A stretch of DNA of 64,000 nucleotides, from NCBI GenBank assembly GCA_902604855.1, contig CACLAF010000006.1:1-64000 (forward strand), in the 5' to 3' direction. The DNA is from an uncultured SAR86 cluster bacterium. Lineage in GTDB: Bacteria > Pseudomonadota > Gammaproteobacteria > Magnimaribacterales > Magnimaribacteraceae. Made by a program: the position numbers and the translations under genes. The notes under the pieces are model-generated. The model was given only the letters and a program-made list of their open reading frames with translations, was not told the DNA's origin and made no database searches. Numbering within the stretch: position 1 is the first letter of the stretch; each line of letters starts with the position of its first letter. Positions 61,210 through 64,000 of this stretch are shown here, piece after piece.

Positions 61210-61773
61210 TTAAAGTTTTGGGATGATTTTATCTAATAAATCTTTTAATTCCGGTTTATTTTCCTTTATCTCCTTGGCAGACAAGCCTTCAAGCTCGTGC
61301 GGAAAAACTAACCATTTTTCAGTTTCATGAATGAAGTAGTCGGGATCTCTGTCGGTTATATTTTGCGTTGGTTTGAAATAGGGAGTAGCAACCCTTATTT
61401 CAGGGGTATTTTTTTTACAAGCTTTTTCGAGGTCGATAATAATTTGACTGATTGATTTACCTGTATCATAAACATCATCAACTATAAGCAAGGAATCTTC
61501 AGATTCGAGTTTCTCTATTAAATAACTCAATCCATAAACTTGAACACTATCTTTTCGTTTACCCATACTCGAATAATAAGACGTTCGGATAGATATATGA
61601 TCTGAGGGAACACTTAAAATATCCAACAACTCTTGAACCGCAATACCTACCGGGGCACCACCTCTCCAAACTCCTACTATGTAGTTTGGACGATAGCCGC
61701 TCTCAAAAACTTTCCATGCAAGTTTAAAAGAATCTTCTAGAAGTTCATTGGCTCCAATGTAAAGCTTTTCCAT
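61210..61773 (-). CDS. Phosphoribosyltransferase family protein (Hpt1/COG2236-like)
   Basis: A 187-residue type I phosphoribosyltransferase. The PRPP loop is SLLIVDDVYDTGKSI, preceded by YIVGVWRGGAPVGIAVQELL. Such proteins convert a purine base such as hypoxanthine, guanine or xanthine to its nucleotide. The base specificity is not clear. The two-PRT content of the window (with apt) suggests active purine salvage. A terminator lies 26 bases upstream of its start, so it has its own transcript start. Confidence 0.85.
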   Translation of the reverse strand: MEKLYIGANELLEDSFKLAWKVFESGYRPNYIVGVWRGGAPVGIAVQELLDILSVPSDHISIRTSYYSSMGKRKDSVQVYGLSYLIEKLESEDSLLIVDDVYDTGKSISQIIIDLEKACKKNTPEIRVATPYFKPTQNITDRDPDYFIHETEKWLVFPHELEGLSAKEIKENKPELKDLLDKIIPKL

Positions 61774-61798
61774 GATAAATAGCTTAGAGAAAAAGTAA

Positions 61799-61832
61799 AA
61801 TAAGAGCCTTCTACATTTAGAGGGCTCTTATT
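61799..61832 (-). terminator. Intrinsic terminator of the TonB receptor gene
   Basis: A perfect ten-base stem, AATAAGAGCC (61799-61808) with GGCTCTTATT (61823-61832), and a 14-base loop. On the minus strand it is followed by a T-rich stretch, five bases after the receptor stop codon at 61838. It insulates the phosphoribosyltransferase gene from the receptor transcript. Confidence 0.88.
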
Positions 61833-61837
61833 TCTGA

Positions 61838-64000
61838 TTAAAAGCTATAACTAACTCTGCCCATATACTGACGAGGTGGAATGTACTCAATACCAGTGCC
61901 AGCTACACCGAAAACATCTGTCATGCTTGAGTTCATACCATGCTTATTACCGGCATTGAGAATCATTAAGTCAATGCCCCATTGATCTCCAATGAGATCT
62001 AAGCTGGCTGTAAAGTTAAGTATTGAATAAGGAGCAACCTTATCTATGAAAGGATTATTGAATACTCTTTGTTGGAATTCTCCTCGATAAATAAGCTCAG
62101 CTGTTGTAGTTAATAGCCCATACTGAGTTTCAGTATTGTATTCAATACCTAGATTTGCAGTCAGTTCAGGACTTTTAGCAAGCTCGTTTCCTCTAATATC
62201 TTCTCTCAGAGAATAACGTATTGGTTCTTCTCCAAAGAAATATAGTTCTGCATTGAGGTTATCAAGTGCTTCGTAAGATGATGTGACTTCTGTATCGAGA
62301 TATGCAACTCTAAAGTCAAATGAGAGTGATTCTGAAACCAAACCAATCAACTCCAGCTCTACACCTTTCATTTCTGATTCAGGAATATTAGCTACCCCAC
62401 CCCTGTAAATATCAGGATCTGTAGATTGAAATTGTAAGTTTTCATAATCATAGGTAAAGGCAGATATATTTGCTCTCATTCTTCCATCTAGGAAGTCAGA
62501 CTTCAAACCTACTTCATAAGCATCAATCATCTCACTTTCGAAGAAAGGAAATATAAGTTGAGGAGCAGGCTCAGCTCCAAATCCCTCATTGTCTGGCGGA
62601 TAACCAAAAGTTAAGTTGCTTCCACCTGGTTTGAAACCCTTAGTATAAGAAAGGTAAACCATAGTGCTGTCAGAAAGATCTAACTCATATGCTATTCTGC
62701 CTGTAGTTTCATCCAAATCATCCTGGATTAAATACTGTTGTAAACCAAAGAAGTTGGTAACATTACTTTCAAATTCATCTTCGGTGTATCTTAGACCAAA
62801 CACTAGTCTATTGCTTTCATCTATGTTTACGGTTGCTTGTCCATAAATAGACTGAGATTCTCTTGAAGGGTATGCCTCAGAAACAAATCCTAATTCAGCA
62901 TCATAGGCTGCAAAACAAATACCTTCAAATGGATTTGTAGCGCAGATTGGTGCGTGTGTATAGGGTGTAAACTGACCATCCATAAGTGCAGCTTGCTTAT
63001 TATTATTTACATCTTTAACTTCATAAATATTATTTTCTATCTCATGATCGAAATAGAAGGCTCCTAATATCCAATCTGTATTTCCAAAAAGTGGCTCATT
63101 GGAAATTAGATTGATCTCAAAAGTAGTTGTCTCTACTACAGAAGTTTCTGGTCTAAACTCTGCTCTATTGTAAGGAAAGCCTTCCATTGGACCATTTTGA
63201 TGAACGTCCCCATAATTATGCCTATCATTATCTCTAACGACATAGATATCATCTTCCTGCATACTAGCTAAGATTTTTAGATTTGCGAATCCTAAGTCAG
63301 AGGTGAATATTCCAGCAAACACTTCTGAAGTCAGTTCATAGTCGGAAATTGTATCTTGTCTAAGTTGTCTAGGATCTGGAGTTGGATCATCCAAACCCTT
63401 CATGGCCGCACCATTATTGTCAGCTTCAAAATACTGAGCAAATAATCTTAAGCTTGAAGAATCACTTATATCAAAAAGCCAATCTGACCTTAAACTTGTG
63501 TGACTTGCGTCATCTAAGTCTTGACCAGTAACCAGGTTTTCAGAGAAACCTTCATGATCTGTCGAAACCCAAGAAAATCTGGTAGCTACACTGTCTGATA
63601 AAGGAATATTTACAGCACCTCTAGCCTTTGTTAGATCATAATCACCCAAAGTTAAATCAACCTTACCAGAGAGTTCATCAAAGGTTGGTGCCGTGCTGAT
63701 AACATTAACAGTGCCACCTGTTGAATTTTGTCCAAATAGAGTTCCCTGAGGACCCCTTAGAACTTCTATCCTTTCTAGATCAATAAAATCTGTTCTTAAT
63801 GAGAATTTAGAAGCTATAAAAATGCCATCCATATGAAGAGCAACAGAAGGTGCAGCAATTGCATTCTGGTTCGTTTCATCACCTACACCTCTAATAGAGA
63901 TGATGGTCTTATACCCTTCATTCTTTGCTACCGTAACACCAGGTGCTATTGCACTTAGTCCCACAAAATCAACTAAATTTTTTCTTTCTATTTCTTCGCT
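61838..64000 (-). CDS. TonB-dependent receptor (5' end cut by window edge)
   Basis: The frame stays open to the right edge (about 720 residues visible), so the true start lies beyond it. The GTG at 63964 is not the real start: upstream codons read SEEIERKNLVDF, a normal plug-domain sequence. The plug has ISIRGVGDETNQ and IEVLRGPQGTLFGQNSTGGT, and the barrel ends MGRVSYSF with the terminal Phe. The lineage resembles receptors common in marine gammaproteobacteria; the ligand is unknown. It is distinct from the 32-kb receptor. Confidence 0.93.
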   Translation of the reverse strand, partial: SEEIERKNLVDFVGLSAIAPGVTVAKNEGYKTIISIRGVGDETNQNAIAAPSVALHMDGIFIASKFSLRTDFIDLERIEVLRGPQGTLFGQNSTGGTVNVISTAPTFDELSGKVDLTLGDYDLTKARGAVNIPLSDSVATRFSWVSTDHEGFSENLVTGQDLDDASHTSLRSDWLFDISDSSSLRLFAQYFEADNNGAAMKGLDDPTPDPRQLRQDTISDYELTSEVFAGIFTSDLGFANLKILASMQEDDIYVVRDNDRHNYGDVHQNGPMEGFPYNRAEFRPETSVVETTTFEINLISNEPLFGNTDWILGAFYFDHEIENNIYEVKDVNNNKQAALMDGQFTPYTHAPICATNPFEGICFAAYDAELGFVSEAYPSRESQSIYGQATVNIDESNRLVFGLRYTEDEFESNVTNFFGLQQYLIQDDLDETTGRIAYELDLSDSTMVYLSYTKGFKPGGSNLTFGYPPDNEGFGAEPAPQLIFPFFESEMIDAYEVGLKSDFLDGRMRANISAFTYDYENLQFQSTDPDIYRGGVANIPESEMKGVELELIGLVSESLSFDFRVAYLDTEVTSSYEALDNLNAELYFFGEEPIRYSLREDIRGNELAKSPELTANLGIEYNTETQYGLLTTTAELIYRGEFQQRVFNNPFIDKVAPYSILNFTASLDLIGDQWGIDLMILNAGNKHGMNSSMTDVFGVAGTGIEYIPPRQYMGRVSYSF

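Noticed and set aside
63962-63964. GTG at 63964 as the start of the right-edge TonB receptor
   Set aside because: Codons upstream to the edge continue a typical plug-domain sequence, so the gene is simply truncated by the window.

Overview
The window comes from an AT-rich, very compact proteobacterial chromosome. The housekeeping genes (leuC, aroC, lexA, topA, class 2 pyrD, nadK, mazG, prc, xthA, tadA, apt) are gammaproteobacterial in type. Two TonB-dependent receptors, paired acyl-CoA dehydrogenases, a photolyase, five GSTs, and gene ends that abut or overlap even when convergent suggest a streamlined marine gammaproteobacterium, perhaps SAR86-like. That placement is inferred from gene content and style; no marker-gene comparison was possible. 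I see no tRNA, rRNA, insertion sequence, prophage or CRISPR array, and no gap between genes exceeds 300 bases.

Layout. 0-9.4 kb: leuC (cut by the left edge) and aroC; a HAD hydrolase; the operon thrH-prpB-prpC-prpD-yqhA for propionyl-CoA disposal; a 5'-nucleotidase divergent from lexA across one clear SOS box. 9.4-13.1 kb: topA and pyrD. 13.2-18.7 kb: a GfcA/YjbE-like repeat protein with a 31-codon upstream ORF behind a sigma-54-like promoter, facing a yjbF/gfcB-yjbH/gfcD-wza/kpsD-like polysaccharide export operon. 18.8-22.2 kb: nadK, yhhQ, a sirtuin and a zinc alcohol dehydrogenase. 22.2-27.6 kb: an acyl-CoA dehydrogenase pair in which the second member appears to lack the catalytic Glu, mazG, a PlsC-type acyltransferase, yfcG-like GST, and a DsbA-fold isomerase. 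27.7-31.9 kb: prc-xthA facing tadA-DUF2237-GNAT.

32-42.7 kb: a TonB receptor behind a structured leader, a lipoprotein amidohydrolase, a class III CoA-transferase divergent from an MFS carrier and enoyl-CoA hydratase (with a palindrome between), a CIA30-domain exported protein, and a quinohemoprotein dehydrogenase that looks like a lipoprotein. 42.7-64 kb: an unbroken run of minus-strand genes. It holds a three-gene MotA/TolQ-like membrane cassette, GFA, SDRs, a nucleosidase next to apt, a fatty acid hydroxylase-type enzyme, GSTs, ACT_3, DUF4396, photolyase, TauE, a Tat-exported PhoD-like phosphatase, a class III aminotransferase, a CmcJ-like enzyme, an OYE-type reductase, a phosphoribosyltransferase and a second TonB receptor cut by the right edge.

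How it fits together. Acyl-CoA, CoA-transferase, enoyl-CoA hydratase and methylcitrate genes point to growth on fatty acids or branched/odd-chain compounds taken up through TonB receptors. GSTs, GFA, OYE, SDRs and the photolyase point to electrophile, redox and light stress. The best candidates for undescribed biology are the MotA/TolQ-like cassette at 42.7-44.5 kb and the sigma-54-like promoter, small ORF and GfcA-like unit at 13.2-14.1 kb.
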